Shown in pieces: positions 7,642 to 15,715 of a stretch of 28,099 nucleotides of DNA. The DNA is from DATNNN01 sp035601815 (GTDB taxonomy: Bacteria; Pseudomonadota; Alphaproteobacteria; Rhizobiales; Xanthobacteraceae): assembly GCA_035601815.1 (NCBI GenBank), contig DATNNN010000119.1:1-28099 (forward strand). Reading direction: 5' to 3'. Position numbers and translations under genes: made by a program. The stretch's first letter is position 1; every line of letters begins with the position of its first letter. The notes beneath the pieces were generated by a model. The model saw nothing but the letters and a program-made list of their open reading frames with translations, did not search any database and had not been told where the DNA came from.

Positions 7642-9585
7642 CTACGCCGCTTCCTGCATCCGCTTCAAATCGGGCGGCACCGATTCCGCGGCGAGCGCCG
7701 CCAGCGCCGCGTCGAGCGGCATCGACGACTGCTGCGGCGAGCCGAGGCGGCGGATCGAGACCGAACGCTCGGCCGCCTCCTTCTTGCCCACTACCAGGAG
7801 CACCGGGACCTTCGCCAGCGAATGTTCGCGCACCTTGTAGGTGATCTTCTCGTTGCGCAGGTCCGCCTCGACCCGCAACCCCGCGCGCCTGGCCGCCGCC
7901 ACCACGTCGTTGGCATAGCCGTCAGCGTCCGAAGTAATGGTGCACAGCGCCGCCTGCACCGGCGAAAGCCACAACGGCAGATGGCCGGCGTGGTGCTCGA
8001 TGAGGATGCCGATGAAGCGCTCGAGCGATCCGAATATGGCGCGGTGGATCATCACCGGCGTCACCTTCTCACCCGACGGCGCGATGTAGAACGCGCCGAG
8101 GCGGCCCGACATGTTGAAGTCGACCTGCACGGTGCCGCACTGCCAGTCGCGGCCGATGGCATCGCGCAGCACGTACTCGAGCTTGGGGCCGTAGAACGCG
8201 CCCTCGCCCTTGTTTAGCACCCACGGCCGGGCGGACGCGTCGAGCGCCTTCTTCAGGCCCGCTTCCGCCTTGTCCCACGCCGCGTCGTCGCCGATCCGCT
8301 TTTCCGGCCGGTCGGAGAACTTGATGCGCACGTCGTCGAAGCCGAAGTCGGCGTAGATCGCGAGAATCTGGTCGTTGATCTTCAGCACCTCGGCGCCGAT
8401 CTGGTCCTCGGTGACAAACACGTGGGCGTCGTCCTGGGTGAAGGCGCGCACGCGCAGGAGGCCGTGCAGCGCGCCGGACGGCTCGAAGCGATGCACCTTG
8501 CCGAATTCGGCGATCTTGAGCGGCAGATCGCGGTACGACTTGAGCCCGTTCTTGAAGACCTGGATGTGACCCGGGCAATTCATCGGCTTGATGGCGTAGA
8601 CGCGCTCGTCGTCCTCGCGCTTTTCCGTGAGGAACATCATGTCGCGATAGATCTCCATGTGGCCCGACTGGACCCACAGGTTCGCGTCCATGAGCTGCGG
8701 CGTGTTGACCTCGAGATAGCCACCTTGCTCCTGGCGCCGGCGCATGTAGGCCACGAGCGCCTCGAATAACGTCCAGCCCTTGGCGTGCCAGAACACGGCA
8801 CCCGGCGCGTCCTCCTGGAAATGGAAGAGATCGAGCTCGCGCCCGAGACGGCGGTGATCGCGCTTCTCCGCTTCCTCCAGTCGATGGAGATACTGGTCGA
8901 GCTGCGCCCACTCCGGCCACGCGGTGCCGTAGATGCGCGTCAGCATGGGATTGCGGTGATCGCCGCGCCAGTAGGCGCCCGCCACCTTCATCAACTTGAA
9001 GGCGCTGCCGACCTTGCCCGTCGACGTCATGTGCGGCCCGCGGCAGAGATCGAACCAATCGCCCTGCTTGTAGATCTTGATCGGCTCGTTGCCCGGAATG
9101 GCGTCGACGAGCTCGACCTTGAACATCTCGCCGCGGTCGGCGAACACCTGCTTGGTGTCGTCGCGCGACCACACCTCCTTGGTGAACGGTTTGTCGCGCG
9201 CGATGATCTCGCGCATCTTCTTCTCGATGGCGGGGAAGTCTTCCGGCGTGAAAGGCTCGTTGCGGAAGAAGTCGTAATAAAATCCGTTCTCGATCACCGG
9301 CCCGATCGTCACCTGCGTGCCCGGCCACAGCGTCTGCACCGCTTCGGCGAGCACGTGCGCTGCGTCGTGACGGATCAACTCGAGCGCCCGCGGGTCGTCG
9401 CGGCTGATGAACTCGATCTTGGCGTCGCGCCCGATCTTGTCGGAAAGATCCGCCACCCCGCCGTCGAGGCTCATCGCCACCGTGCGCTTGGCGAGCGAAG
9501 GCGAGATGCCCTTCGCGACCTCTAGTCCGGTGATGCCGGGGGAATATTCGCGCCGCGCGCCGTCGGGAAAAGTCAAGGTGATCAT
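7642..9585 (-). CDS. thrS: Threonyl-tRNA synthetase
   Basis: This 647-residue class II aminoacyl-tRNA synthetase charges tRNA-Thr. The order is TGS domain (about 1-61), second additional editing domain with HDAAH (His73, His77) and the later LCRGPH cysteine, then the catalytic core with the zinc-site Cys in KPMNCPGH and the class II motif 2 region, then the C-terminal anticodon-binding domain ending near KRMQEAA. Length is normal for a full editing enzyme. The ATG at 9585 is chosen over one eleven codons upstream because the TGS domain begins there and GGGAGAG precedes it at proper distance. It is divergent from the TAXI gene across a 405-base AT-rich gap. Confidence 0.98.
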   Translation of the reverse strand: MITLTFPDGARREYSPGITGLEVAKGISPSLAKRTVAMSLDGGVADLSDKIGRDAKIEFISRDDPRALELIRHDAAHVLAEAVQTLWPGTQVTIGPVIENGFYYDFFRNEPFTPEDFPAIEKKMREIIARDKPFTKEVWSRDDTKQVFADRGEMFKVELVDAIPGNEPIKIYKQGDWFDLCRGPHMTSTGKVGSAFKLMKVAGAYWRGDHRNPMLTRIYGTAWPEWAQLDQYLHRLEEAEKRDHRRLGRELDLFHFQEDAPGAVFWHAKGWTLFEALVAYMRRRQEQGGYLEVNTPQLMDANLWVQSGHMEIYRDMMFLTEKREDDERVYAIKPMNCPGHIQVFKNGLKSYRDLPLKIAEFGKVHRFEPSGALHGLLRVRAFTQDDAHVFVTEDQIGAEVLKINDQILAIYADFGFDDVRIKFSDRPEKRIGDDAAWDKAEAGLKKALDASARPWVLNKGEGAFYGPKLEYVLRDAIGRDWQCGTVQVDFNMSGRLGAFYIAPSGEKVTPVMIHRAIFGSLERFIGILIEHHAGHLPLWLSPVQAALCTITSDADGYANDVVAAARRAGLRVEADLRNEKITYKVREHSLAKVPVLLVVGKKEAAERSVSIRRLGSPQQSSMPLDAALAALAAESVPPDLKRMQEAA

Positions 9586-9990
9586 GTCGTCTCTCCCGCT
9601 CACTCCTGCGTACCGCAACAGGTAAGCGTCGTTTCCCTGTAACGCGCCCCGCGCACTCCGTCCACCCGTCTGCTACGCGACTGAAAACGCTGAAATAAAA
9701 ATCACGATCGTCACTTGCGCGTCGTGCAGAAGAAATTGATCGCACGCAAAAGAAGAAAGTGGATTCGACCCTCGCGCGCTTGCATTTGGAAAAATTTTTT
9801 CCACACGACTCACGATTCCGCAAAGTCGTCACATTCGGCCCGAACGGATGACACAATCGAGCCCAAAAATTCAAAAAATAAAAAAGACGTGCGGCGGCCC
9901 TGCAACACGCAGGAAGACGCTGCCGGTGCGGCGGGACGGCGGTCAGACGGAAAACTTCCGCGCGACCACCGGTTAGGCGACGGAGGGGTC
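9586..9990. other. 405-base AT-rich gap between thrS and the TAXI gene
   Basis: No convincing gene is present, although the TAXI frame stays open upstream for 92 codons. The stretch from about 9680 to 9890 is much richer in A/T than the rest of the window. It contains the near-palindrome GGAAAAATTTTTTCC at 9788-9802 and three A-tracts at 9865-9869, 9873-9878 and 9880-9885. A-tracts of this kind bend DNA, so the gap probably holds the divergent promoters for thrS and the TAXI gene. I cannot place -35 and -10 boxes with confidence. Confidence 0.5.
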
Positions 9991-11202
9991 ATGCGTAGAG
10001 GCTATGTGCCTCCACGCGGTGCGCTGACGCGCACGCGTGGACGAGTGAGCGCGTTCGCGTTTTTCGCCGCGGCGTATGCGATTTTCAGCCCAGCATCAGC
10101 CCAGGACATCAAGGTCGCCCGCACCGATGGTGCGGGAGTGGTGCGCCTCGGCCTGCAGACCAACGAGAACACGGTTTCGATCGTCTCGGGCAACCTCAAC
10201 GCCACGTATCTGGCGATCGCCTACGACATGTCCGCGGTGCTCGACGACGGGGAGCGGCTGCGCATCCTGCCCGTCGTCGGCAAGGGCGGCGGCCAGAACA
10301 TCCGCGACGTGCGCTTCCTCAAGGGCGTCGATCTCGGCATCACCCAGTCGAACCTGCTCAATCAGTTCCGGCGCACCAACGAGATCGGGCCGATCGACGA
10401 CAAGATCGTCTACATCGCCAAGCTCTTCAACGAGGAAATGCACCTCGTGGTGCGCGCCGACTCCGGCATCACCACGATCGATCAGCTTGCCGGCAAGAAG
10501 GTGAACTTCTCCGACGTCGGCTCCGGCACGCAGCTTTCCACCCGCGACATCTTCGAGCGCCTCGGCATCGCCGCCGAGGAAGTCAACATGGGCCAGGCCG
10601 ACGCCTTCGAGGCGCTGAAGCGGGGCGAGATCGCCGCAAGCGTGCTCATCGCCGGCAAGCCCACCGGCTCCACGGCGAAGCTCAAGGCCGCCGACGGCTT
10701 CCGCATCCTGCCGGTGCCTTTCCGCAAGGAGCTGCAGGCCGACTATCTCCCGGCGACCCTCACCCACGAGGACTATCCCGGCCTCATCGCTGCGGGCGAA
10801 ACCGTCGACACCATCGCCGTGGGCGCGGCACTCATCGCCTTCAACTGGCCCAAGGACACCGACCGCTACCGGCGCATCAACCGGTTCGTCGAGGCGTTCT
10901 TCGCCAAGATTCCCGAGTTTCAGAAGGCACCGCGCCATCCCAAGTGGCGGGAGATCAACCTCACCGCCACCATCCCCGGCTGGAAGCGCTTCGCGGGCGC
11001 CGAGGAATGGCTAGCCCGGAGGCGCGAGGAGGCGGCGGCCGCGGCGAAGAAGGATGCGGCGGAACGGACTGCCGAACGCGCCCAGCTCAATGAGTTCATC
11101 GCTACGCGGCAGAACGCCCGCGCCAGCGCGGTGTCCGCCGAGGACCGCGAGGCATTGTTCCAGGAATTCCTCAAGTGGAAGCAGGCGCGTGAGCGCCGTT
11201 GA
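9991..11202 (+). CDS. TAXI-family solute-binding protein with charged helical tail
   Basis: This 403-residue exported protein has a signal peptide (hydrophobic 20-34, cleavage probable after SASA or ASAQ near 37-38) and a TAXI-type periplasmic binding domain, the family normally paired with TRAP transporters. Family features are the NATYLAIAYDMS segment, VVGKGGGQNIRDVRFLKGVDLGI and VNFSDVGSGTQLSTRDIFERLGI. From about residue 330 there is a long Ala/Glu/Arg/Lys-rich helical tail, probably coiled coil, that is not part of the binding fold. The ATG at 9991 follows GGAGGGG and is preferred to upstream starts. No TRAP permease gene is adjacent; the next gene, 47 bases away, is a single-span membrane protein. 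Confidence 0.85.
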   Translation: MRRGYVPPRGALTRTRGRVSAFAFFAAAYAIFSPASAQDIKVARTDGAGVVRLGLQTNENTVSIVSGNLNATYLAIAYDMSAVLDDGERLRILPVVGKGGGQNIRDVRFLKGVDLGITQSNLLNQFRRTNEIGPIDDKIVYIAKLFNEEMHLVVRADSGITTIDQLAGKKVNFSDVGSGTQLSTRDIFERLGIAAEEVNMGQADAFEALKRGEIAASVLIAGKPTGSTAKLKAADGFRILPVPFRKELQADYLPATLTHEDYPGLIAAGETVDTIAVGAALIAFNWPKDTDRYRRINRFVEAFFAKIPEFQKAPRHPKWREINLTATIPGWKRFAGAEEWLARRREEAAAAAKKDAAERTAERAQLNEFIATRQNARASAVSAEDREALFQEFLKWKQARERR

Positions 11203-11249
11203 TCGGAGAAGCGCGTAACCCGTTGCCCTGTCGGCACGAGGAGGTCGTT

Positions 11250-12374
11250 ATGAATACTCCCATCGCCCATTCCCATTCCGATGTATCGCCCGCGGGCGGG
11301 CGCGATCGTCACGCACCGGCGACGGACGTGGAGCTGAAAACGCTCGACAGCCCGCCGCTCGCCGATCCGGATTTCGAGATTAGCGACAACGATCTCGAGC
11401 GTCTCGAGCGTGACATCGAGGCGTTGCAGTCGAGCCGCATGCGGCCGCTGAGCGAGATGCGGCCGCCGCGGCGTGCGGCGGATCCGGTGCCGATTCCGGA
11501 CTGGGTTCGCCGCGTGGACCCCGAACTTCGTCCGCGACCGCCGCGTGCGCGCCGACGCGGCTTCACTTTCGGCTTCTTCGCACGCATGGGCGTCGTGGTG
11601 CTGGTGGGCGGGGTCGGGACGCTAGTCGTGCTCGGAAAGATTCCAGCCAACGGCTGGCACACCGCCAAGGCCGAGCTTTTCCGCCTCGCCTCCGCCGCCC
11701 CCTGGGGTCGCGCCGCGTCGAAGCCGCGAACCGCCGCGACGACGCCGGCGCTCGTGCTCGAAGGCTCGACCACCGAATCCGGCGATGCGATCCTGCTCGG
11801 CGTCAAGGTCGCGGGCCCTGTCGAGGGCGCGGTCGCCGTGATCAGCGGCCTCGCGCCCGGCACCACGCTGACCGCCGGCCAGGCGTCGGGCCCGAACGGC
11901 TGGCTCTTGTCGGCGGCGGAACTACAGAACGCATTCATCCGGCCGCCGCAAGGTTTCGCCGGCACCATGCAGTACGCGATCGAGCTGCACCTCGGCGACG
12001 GCACGCTGGTCGACCGTCAATCCATGCTGCTCGACTGGCCGGAGGCGACGACGACGCCGCCCGCGCTCGCCGCGGCGCCGCGCACCATCGACGACGACGA
12101 GCTCGCGCTCCTGATGAAACGCGGCCAGGGCCTCATCGAGACGGGCGATCTTTCCGGCGCGCGCCTTCTGCTCAAGCGCGCGGCGGAAGCGGGCAGCGCG
12201 CGCGCCGCGTTCGCGCTCGGCGCCACCTACGATCCGCTGGTGCTCAAGGAGATCGGCGTAGTCGGGTTCGCGTCCGACGTGGCGATGGCGCGCACCTGGT
12301 ACGAGAAAGCGAAGGAAATGGGATCCCGGGAGGCGCCGCGGCGGCTAGAGCTGTTGGCAAGTCACAGCCGCTGA
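11250..12374 (+). CDS. Membrane-anchored protein with C-terminal Sel1/TPR-like repeats
   Basis: This 374-residue protein begins with a long acidic and then Arg/Pro-rich cytoplasmic segment (1-105), has one hydrophobic membrane segment at about 109-129 (RMGVVVLVGGVGTLVVLGK), and continues as an exported part. Residues near 170-265 are beta-rich and unassigned. The C-terminus (about 285-370) holds Sel1-like helices: LLMKRGQGLIETGDLSGARL, AAEAGSARAAFALGATYDP and MARTWYEKAKEMGS. The start at 11250 has GAGGAGG upstream. The gap of 47 bases after the TAXI gene suggests one operon and a joint role, perhaps scaffolding the binding protein at the inner membrane; that is inference. Confidence 0.75.
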   Translation: MNTPIAHSHSDVSPAGGRDRHAPATDVELKTLDSPPLADPDFEISDNDLERLERDIEALQSSRMRPLSEMRPPRRAADPVPIPDWVRRVDPELRPRPPRARRRGFTFGFFARMGVVVLVGGVGTLVVLGKIPANGWHTAKAELFRLASAAPWGRAASKPRTAATTPALVLEGSTTESGDAILLGVKVAGPVEGAVAVISGLAPGTTLTAGQASGPNGWLLSAAELQNAFIRPPQGFAGTMQYAIELHLGDGTLVDRQSMLLDWPEATTTPPALAAAPRTIDDDELALLMKRGQGLIETGDLSGARLLLKRAAEAGSARAAFALGATYDPLVLKEIGVVGFASDVAMARTWYEKAKEMGSREAPRRLELLASHSR

Positions 12375-12385
12375 GGCTCTCGGCG

Positions 12386-12420
12386 CGCCGGCGGCGGCGT
12401 AACAGTATCAGCCGCCGGCG
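12386..12420. terminator. Candidate bidirectional stem at convergent gene ends
   Basis: The arms CGCCGGCGGC and GCCGCCGGCG pair over ten bases around a 15-base loop, between the convergent Sel1-like and yidD genes. The right arm lies within the last codons of yidD. No T-run follows on either strand, so it is a weak terminator candidate. Confidence 0.35.
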
Positions 12421-12740
12421 TGTTCGCTTCCCCGTCGCCAGTTGCCGTAGCGCCACGGCAGGTACCAGCGCGCCCTATTCGGCAACGTCGCGGGCACAAA
12501 ATCAAGTCCCGATCCGCCGAGCGGATGGCAGCGGCACACCCGCGACAGCGCGATCCAGCCGCCGGCCCACAGGCCGTGGCGGGCGAGCGCCTCGTCGGCG
12601 TATTCCGAGCAGGTAGGAAGATATCGGCACTCCCGGCCGATCAACGCCGAGAGCGTATAGCGATAGACCCCGAGCACCCCACGCGCCGCAGTGCGCGGCG
12701 CCTTGGCCGCCGCGCCGAACAAGGTGTCAAGATCGCTCAT
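12408..12740 (-). CDS. yidD: Membrane protein insertion efficiency factor YidD
   Basis: This 110-residue protein carries the YidD signature: YRYTLSALIGRECRYLPTCSEYADEAL near residues 26-52 (with the conserved Cys pair), then ALSRVCRCHPLGGSGLDFVP. YidD helps YidC-dependent insertion of membrane proteins at the inner face of the cytoplasmic membrane. The ATG at 12740 overlaps the stop of the IscU-like gene by four bases (ATGA), so the two are translationally coupled. The usual neighbours rpmH, rnpA and yidC are not here; a stand-alone yidD next to an IscU-like gene is the arrangement seen. The frame extends upstream but without homology. Confidence 0.95.
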   Translation of the reverse strand: MSDLDTLFGAAAKAPRTAARGVLGVYRYTLSALIGRECRYLPTCSEYADEALARHGLWAGGWIALSRVCRCHPLGGSGLDFVPATLPNRARWYLPWRYGNWRRGSEHAGG

Positions 12741-13186
12741 TGCGCCGCCCGCACCGGGCGCTTGCCCTCGATCTCGTCGATCGCCGCCACCACCGCGTCG
12801 AAGGTGAGCATGGTGGAGGCATGGCGCGCCTGATAATCGCGCACCGGCTGCAGCACAGCGAGATCGGCCCACTTGCCGCTTGGCGCCTCCCCCTTTTCCT
12901 TGAGCATCCGGCGCATGGTCTCGCGCACCTCCCGCAGCTCCACCGCGGTGGAGCCCACCACGTTCCGCGCCATGATCGAGGATGACGCCTGGCCCAGCGC
13001 ACACGCCCGCACTTCATGGGCGAAGTCACTCACCCGGTCGCCCGCCATGGCGAGGTCGACCGTGACCGTGGAGCCGCAGAGCTTGGAAACCTGGGTCGAG
13101 GTGGCATCCGGCGTGGCCAAGCGGCCGATTCGAGGGATGTCGCCGGCTAGCTCCAAGATACGCCGGTTGTAGACGTCGTTCAGCAT
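12737..13186 (-). CDS. IscU/SufU-like Fe-S scaffold family protein lacking canonical ligands
   Basis: This 149-residue protein has the NifU N-terminal/IscU fold. Two of the three scaffold cysteines are visible, Cys37 in KLCGSTV and Cys62 in RACALGQASSSI. The Asp that follows the first Cys in IscU and SufU (CGD) is Ser here, and the third Cys is replaced by Ala123 in the segment ARHASTMLTFDAV. Classical scaffolds need these residues to build a 2Fe-2S cluster, so this protein may only carry or bind metal, or may have another role. It is coupled to yidD by a four-base overlap and is divergent from folE. The fold assignment is firm, the function is not. Confidence 0.85.
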   Translation of the reverse strand: MLNDVYNRRILELAGDIPRIGRLATPDATSTQVSKLCGSTVTVDLAMAGDRVSDFAHEVRACALGQASSSIMARNVVGSTAVELREVRETMRRMLKEKGEAPSGKWADLAVLQPVRDYQARHASTMLTFDAVVAAIDEIEGKRPVRAAQ

Positions 13187-13498
13187 GGCCTGCCTAACTC
13201 CGGATCGTCGGCCGCCGCCACCCGCCGGTATCGGGGGGCGGATTTACGGTTAAATCGGCCTGTCGAGGGCCGGATGTCGCACCGTCCGCCCTGTCGTTTG
13301 TCAGCCACAATCCACACCCAATATAATGGCCGCTCGGGTGGGGCGAAAGGCGCGGTTGCCGGATAACCGGCTTGTTGACCCTTCCCCGGTCGCGGTGTCG
13401 GAACCTTCTTTCGGGACCGTGCGTTGAAGCAGGATGAAAACACCGGTGACACTTCGGCTGCGCTTTTGCTGCGGCCGTCGAACGGGGAGCCTCCTAAC
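13187..13498. other. 312-base divergent gap between the IscU-like gene and folE
   Basis: I see no gene here. The gap holds a good plus-strand promoter (described separately), a short hairpin GCCGG-ATAA-CCGGC at 13358-13371, and the long folE leader. The folE frame can be extended to a TTG at 13424, but homology begins later. No clear promoter for the IscU-like gene was found. Confidence 0.5.
13298..13327 (+). promoter_or_regulatory. Probable promoter of folE
   Basis: A -35 box TTGTCA (13298-13303) and a consensus -10 box TATAAT (13322-13327) are separated by 18 bases. Transcription would begin near 13334, giving a leader of about 165 bases before the folE ATG. Confidence 0.5.
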
Positions 13499-14137
13499 AT
13501 GGATGCCGTTGTAACTGCGTTTCAGCCACGCGCGGAAGCCGGGGCTGAAGTCGACCGTGTGCGTCGGCCGACACGCGAGGAAGCAGAAGCTGCCGCGCGC
13601 ACGTTGATCGCTTGGATCGGCGACGATCCGAACCGCGAAGGGCTGAAGGAAACGCCCAAGCGGCTGGTCAAAGCGTACGAGGACACCTTCCGCGGCTATC
13701 GCGAAAATCCTGACGACGCGCTCGACCGCACCTTCGGCGAGATCGACACGTTCGATGACATCGTCATCGTGCGCGACATTCCGTTCTACTCGTACTGCGA
13801 GCATCACATGTTCCCGATGATCGGCACGGCGCACGTCGGCTACTTCCCGGTCGGGCGCGTGGTGGGCCTGTCGAAGATCGCGCGCGTGATCGACGTGTTC
13901 GCGCGCCGCCTGCAGACCCAGGAGCATCTCACCTCGCAGATCCTGAACGCGATCGACGAGAACCTGAAGCCGCGCGGCGCCGCCGTGATGATCGAGGCCG
14001 AGCATCTGTGCATGGCCATGCGCGGCGTGATGAAGCAAGGCGTCTCGACGGTCACCACCCAGTTCACCGGCGTGTTCCGCGACGACCCGGCCGAGCAGGT
14101 GCGCTTCTTCAAGCTCGTCCACGCCAACAAGCGCTGA
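13499..14137 (+). CDS. folE: GTP cyclohydrolase I (type IA)
   Basis: This 212-residue enzyme converts GTP to dihydroneopterin triphosphate, the first step of tetrahydrofolate synthesis, and works as a cytosolic homodecamer. The zinc ligands are visible: Cys100 and His103 in YCEHHMFP and Cys171 in EHLCMAMRG. The phosphate-binding and core segments GLSKIARVIDVFARRLQTQE and the C-terminal TTQFTGVFRDDPAEQVRFF are standard. The ATG at 13499 is preferred to the TTG at 13424 because GGGGAG lies just upstream, although spacing is slightly long. A 26-base perfect palindrome lies between it and hisI. Confidence 0.96.
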   Translation: MDAVVTAFQPRAEAGAEVDRVRRPTREEAEAAARTLIAWIGDDPNREGLKETPKRLVKAYEDTFRGYRENPDDALDRTFGEIDTFDDIVIVRDIPFYSYCEHHMFPMIGTAHVGYFPVGRVVGLSKIARVIDVFARRLQTQEHLTSQILNAIDENLKPRGAAVMIEAEHLCMAMRGVMKQGVSTVTTQFTGVFRDDPAEQVRFFKLVHANKR

Positions 14138-14170
14138 CGCTTCAACTCCATCGACCGACAGGTTATGACA

Positions 14171-14196
14171 CTCCTGCCCGCAATTGCGGGCAGGAG
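14171..14196 (+). promoter_or_regulatory. Perfect hairpin covering the hisI ribosome binding site
   Basis: Arms CTCCTGCCCGC and GCGGGCAGGAG pair perfectly over eleven bases around an AATT loop. The last bases of the right arm, GGAG (14193-14196), are the hisI ribosome binding site, six bases before its ATG. No T-run follows, so a translation-control hairpin is more likely than a terminator, though it may also slow read-through from folE. Confidence 0.6.
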
Positions 14197-14202
14197 CTTG
14201 TC

Positions 14203-14622
14203 ATGACCCGCTTTGCCTTGCCCGGCGGCGACCTTGAGGACGGCGTGCGCTTCACGCCGCGCTTCGACGAACGCGGCCTGATTTCGTGCATCGTCACCGA
14301 CGCCACCGACGGCGCCGTGCTCATGCTCGCGCACATGAACGAGGAGGCGCTCGCCCGCACCATCGAGGAGCGCGCCGCCTGGTTCTGGTCGCGCTCGCGC
14401 AAGGAGCTGTGGCAAAAAGGCGCGACGTCCGGCAACCGCTTCGAGGTTGTCGACCTCCTGGTCGACTGCGATCAGGACGCCCTGGTCATGAAGGTTAACG
14501 TCGCGGGCTCCGGGGCCGCCTGCCATACCGGCCGCCGCTCGTGCTTCTACCGGCGGCTGCCGCTCGGCGGCAAGGCGAATGCCTCGATCACGACCGCGTT
14601 CGTAGACGGTAACAAACGTTGA
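14203..14622 (+). CDS. hisI: Phosphoribosyl-AMP cyclohydrolase
   Basis: This 139-residue enzyme opens the adenine ring of phosphoribosyl-AMP, the third step of histidine synthesis. It is the single-function form, without the fused HisE domain. Visible features are AHMNEEAL, AWFWSRSRKELWQKGATSGN, the Mg-binding DLLVDCDQDA and the zinc-binding GAACHTGRRSCFYR. The ATG at 14203 is 65 bases after folE on the same strand, so co-transcription is possible, but its ribosome binding site is enclosed in a perfect hairpin. No other his gene is in the window. Confidence 0.96.
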   Translation: MTRFALPGGDLEDGVRFTPRFDERGLISCIVTDATDGAVLMLAHMNEEALARTIEERAAWFWSRSRKELWQKGATSGNRFEVVDLLVDCDQDALVMKVNVAGSGAACHTGRRSCFYRRLPLGGKANASITTAFVDGNKR

Positions 14623-14712
14623 CGCGAATTCGTCATGGTTGCCCGCTAGTGTTTGGAACTGGTGGTGCGCACGACGTTGAGCCGGCACCGCCCGCGGAGT
14701 GAAGGAGTGAAT

Positions 14713-15705
14713 ATGGTGTTTCTCGCCTGGAAGCGAAAGCGCGAAGCGGAGATCGAGGCCGAACCCGTCGACCGGCAGGAGCCGAAGGCGGCCAGGCCGA
14801 CGATCGGGCTCGCGCTCGGCGGCGGTGCCGCGCGCGGCTGGGCGCACATCGGCGTGGTGCGCCGCCTCGTCGCCGCCGGCATCGCACCCGACGTCATCGC
14901 AGGCACTTCCATTGGCGCGCTCGTCGGCGGCGCTCACGCGTGCGGACGGCTCGACGACCTGGAGTCGTGGGCGCGCGAGATGACCAAGCGCCGCGTCTTC
15001 GGCCTTCTTGATTTTCGTTTCGGCGGCGCCGGCCTCATCGGCGGCGGTCGCCTCGCCCAGCTCCTGCGCGACAGCGTCGGCGATACCGCGATCGAGGATT
15101 TGCCGATCCGCTACGCCGCGATCGCCACCGAGCTCAGCACCGGCCACGAGATCTGGCTCACGCGCGGCAGCCTGGTTGACGCCATCCGCGCCAGCTACGC
15201 GCTGCCGGCGATCTTTCCGCCGGTGAAGGTGGCGGGGCGCTGGCTCATGGACGGCGCCATGGTGAATCCGATCCCGGTCTCCGCCGCCCGTGCGCTCGGG
15301 GCCCGCGTAGTGATCGCCGTCAACCTGAATGCCGACGTGTTCGGCCGCGGCACCGTGATCCAGGACCACGGCGTCGAGCCGGAGGTCGCGGCAGAAGCGA
15401 TGGCCGAGCCCGAGGCCGAGGAGAGCCGCTTCGGCAAGGTGCTGCGCCTGGTGCGCCGCCAGGCCGCCGACTATGACGGGCCGCGCGGCATCTCGTCGGT
15501 CATGGTCGACGCCTTCAACATCACCCAGGACCGCATCGCCCGTTCGCGCCTTGCCGGCGATCCGCCCGACGTCATGGTGGCCCCGCGCCTGGGCAAGATC
15601 GGCCTCTTCCAGTTCCACCACGCCGAGGACGTGATCAGGCTTGGCGAGGAGGCGGTCGAGCGGGCGCTGCCCGAGATCAACGAGGCGATCGCGGCGCTGG
15701 GCTGA
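14713..15705 (+). CDS. Patatin-like phospholipase (RssA type)
   Basis: This 330-residue protein has the patatin fold with a Ser-Asp dyad. The oxyanion-hole loop LALGGGAARGWAHIGV is at about 33-48, the nucleophile elbow GTSIG has Ser66, and Asp181 is in MDGAMVNP. The family hydrolyses acyl groups of phospholipids or related lipids. No signal peptide is seen; the first 28 residues are strongly charged, so it is likely cytoplasmic or peripheral to the membrane. The ATG at 14713 follows GAAGGAG. The in-frame extension to 14653 is less likely. It converges with the CBS-domain gene ten bases away. Confidence 0.9.
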   Translation: MVFLAWKRKREAEIEAEPVDRQEPKAARPTIGLALGGGAARGWAHIGVVRRLVAAGIAPDVIAGTSIGALVGGAHACGRLDDLESWAREMTKRRVFGLLDFRFGGAGLIGGGRLAQLLRDSVGDTAIEDLPIRYAAIATELSTGHEIWLTRGSLVDAIRASYALPAIFPPVKVAGRWLMDGAMVNPIPVSAARALGARVVIAVNLNADVFGRGTVIQDHGVEPEVAAEAMAEPEAEESRFGKVLRLVRRQAADYDGPRGISSVMVDAFNITQDRIARSRLAGDPPDVMVAPRLGKIGLFQFHHAEDVIRLGEEAVERALPEINEAIAALG

Positions 15706-15715
15706 TACCGGGCGG

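Noticed and set aside
9586..9714. T-box or other tRNA-sensing leader before thrS
   Set aside because: No T-box sequence or terminator hairpin is visible, and this control is not expected for thrS in this group.
9715..9990. Upstream extension of the TAXI gene by 92 codons
   Set aside because: AT-rich promoter-like DNA, no homology, and the ATG at 9991 has a strong ribosome binding site followed by a signal peptide.
14171..14196. Intrinsic terminator of folE
   Set aside because: The stem is perfect, but no T-run follows and the right arm contains the next gene's ribosome binding site.
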